Shown here: positions 5,098 to 5,581 of the stretch, piece by piece
Numbering within the stretch: the first letter of the stretch is position 1
Layout: every line of letters begins with the position of its first letter
DNA from: Actinomycetes bacterium
Lineage (GTDB): Bacteria > Actinomycetota > Actinomycetes > Actinomycetales > Microbacteriaceae
Length of the DNA: 5,581 nucleotides
Direction of reading: 5' to 3'
Assembly (NCBI GenBank): GCA_023421635.1
Contig: JAEZSU010000389.1
Location: 1-5,581, forward strand
Position numbers and translations under genes: made by a program
Notes under the pieces: generated by a model
What the model was told of the DNA's origin: nothing
Seen by the model: only the letters and a program-made list of their open reading frames with translations
Database searches by the model: none

Positions 5098-5581
5098 ATG
5101 GTGACCACTCCACGCAGCGCGCGTGCGGAGCTCCGCGCCCTCGCTGCGGAGGCGTCGCCCGGGAGGCGTGCGCGGTTCGACGCCCTGCGGCGCATCCCGA
5201 TGCCGGAGGAGTCCCGCCGGGCGGCGGTGCTCATCCTGTTCGGCGTCCTCGATGATCTGCCGAGCGAACGGGCAGCGGCTGACGCCGCGGTGTCCCGCGA
5301 TCTCGACGTGCTCCTGCTCGCCCGGGCGGCGTCGCTCCGGTCGCACCCGGGACAGGTGGCGTTCCCTGGCGGCCGGATCGACGCGGGGGACGACGGCCCC
5401 GTCGCCGCCGCGCTCCGCGAAGCGCGCGAGGAGACGGGCCTCGACCCCGACGGTGTCGAGGTGCTCGGCGAACTCGACGTGCTCCCCCTCGCGCATTCCG
5501 GCCACCTGGTCACCCCGGTGCTCGGTTGGTGGCGACGCCCGTCGCCCGTCGGCGTGGTCGACGAGGCGGAATCGGCCGACG
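5098..5581 (+). CDS. NUDIX hydrolase, CoA-pyrophosphatase (NudL/YeaB) type, 3' end outside window
   Basis: The frame is open to the window edge, giving 161 residues of a protein usually a little over 200 long. It carries the family-specific motif before the Nudix box, LLARAASLRSHPGQVAFPGG (73-92), which matches the UPF0035/NuCoA signature found in CoA pyrophosphatases, with Ala75 where Thr is usual. The Nudix box follows with ALREAREETGL (105-115), whose Arg107, Glu108, Glu111 and Glu112 supply the metal-binding core; the first Glu of the consensus is replaced by Asp (98 or 99). These enzymes cut CoA and acyl-CoA to phosphopantetheine and 3',5'-ADP. The ATG at 5098 is preferred over the adjoining GTG at 5101 because a -10 box lies exactly at leaderless spacing. 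It follows the inhibitor gene by 22 bases but probably has its own promoter. Confidence 0.87.
   Translation, partial: MVTTPRSARAELRALAAEASPGRRARFDALRRIPMPEESRRAAVLILFGVLDDLPSERAAADAAVSRDLDVLLLARAASLRSHPGQVAFPGGRIDAGDDGPVAAALREAREETGLDPDGVEVLGELDVLPLAHSGHLVTPVLGWWRRPSPVGVVDEAESAD

Overview
The window is a very GC-rich, densely packed stretch of chromosome with short gaps, ATGA/TGATG stop-start overlaps and -10 boxes placed exactly 7 bases before ATG starts. Together with the protein families seen, this points to an actinobacterium, most likely a member of Microbacteriaceae such as Microbacterium. That assignment is inference. I see no mobile element, tRNA, rRNA, CRISPR array or phage gene.

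Left part (1-2061, + strand): three tightly coupled genes. They are the C-terminal part of a short-chain dehydrogenase/reductase, a histidine phosphatase (phosphoglycerate-mutase superfamily) and an ADP/ATP-dependent NAD(P)H-hydrate dehydratase (NnrD). The stops and starts overlap by 1 and 4 bases. The run closes with a perfect 38-base palindrome that also faces the end of the next, convergent gene and so probably stops transcription from both sides.

Middle (2067-3285, - strand gene and its control region): a secreted, coiled-coil-linked lytic transglycosylase-like cell wall hydrolase. Its upstream region holds a perfect tandem 11-bp direct repeat of the kind bound by OmpR/PhoB-family response regulators. 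MtrA is the obvious candidate, because it controls cell wall hydrolases in related bacteria. The region also has hairpins in the presumed leader and a nested inverted repeat.

Right part (3286-5581, + strand): a small PPOX-class (F420 or flavin) oxidoreductase of the Rv2061 type, then a protealysin-type M4 metallopeptidase whose last 26 bases overlap the start of a gene for its probable dedicated inhibitor (emfourin family), then a CoA-pyrophosphatase-type NUDIX hydrolase cut by the window end. The oxidoreductase, peptidase and NUDIX genes each carry a -10-like hexamer at -12 to -7 from the ATG, so they are probably transcribed separately as leaderless mRNAs. The inhibitor has a Shine-Dalgarno sequence inside the peptidase gene.

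The most interesting items are the protealysin-emfourin pair, including the apparent loss of the thermolysin calcium ligands, and the tandem-repeat operator upstream of the cell wall hydrolase.
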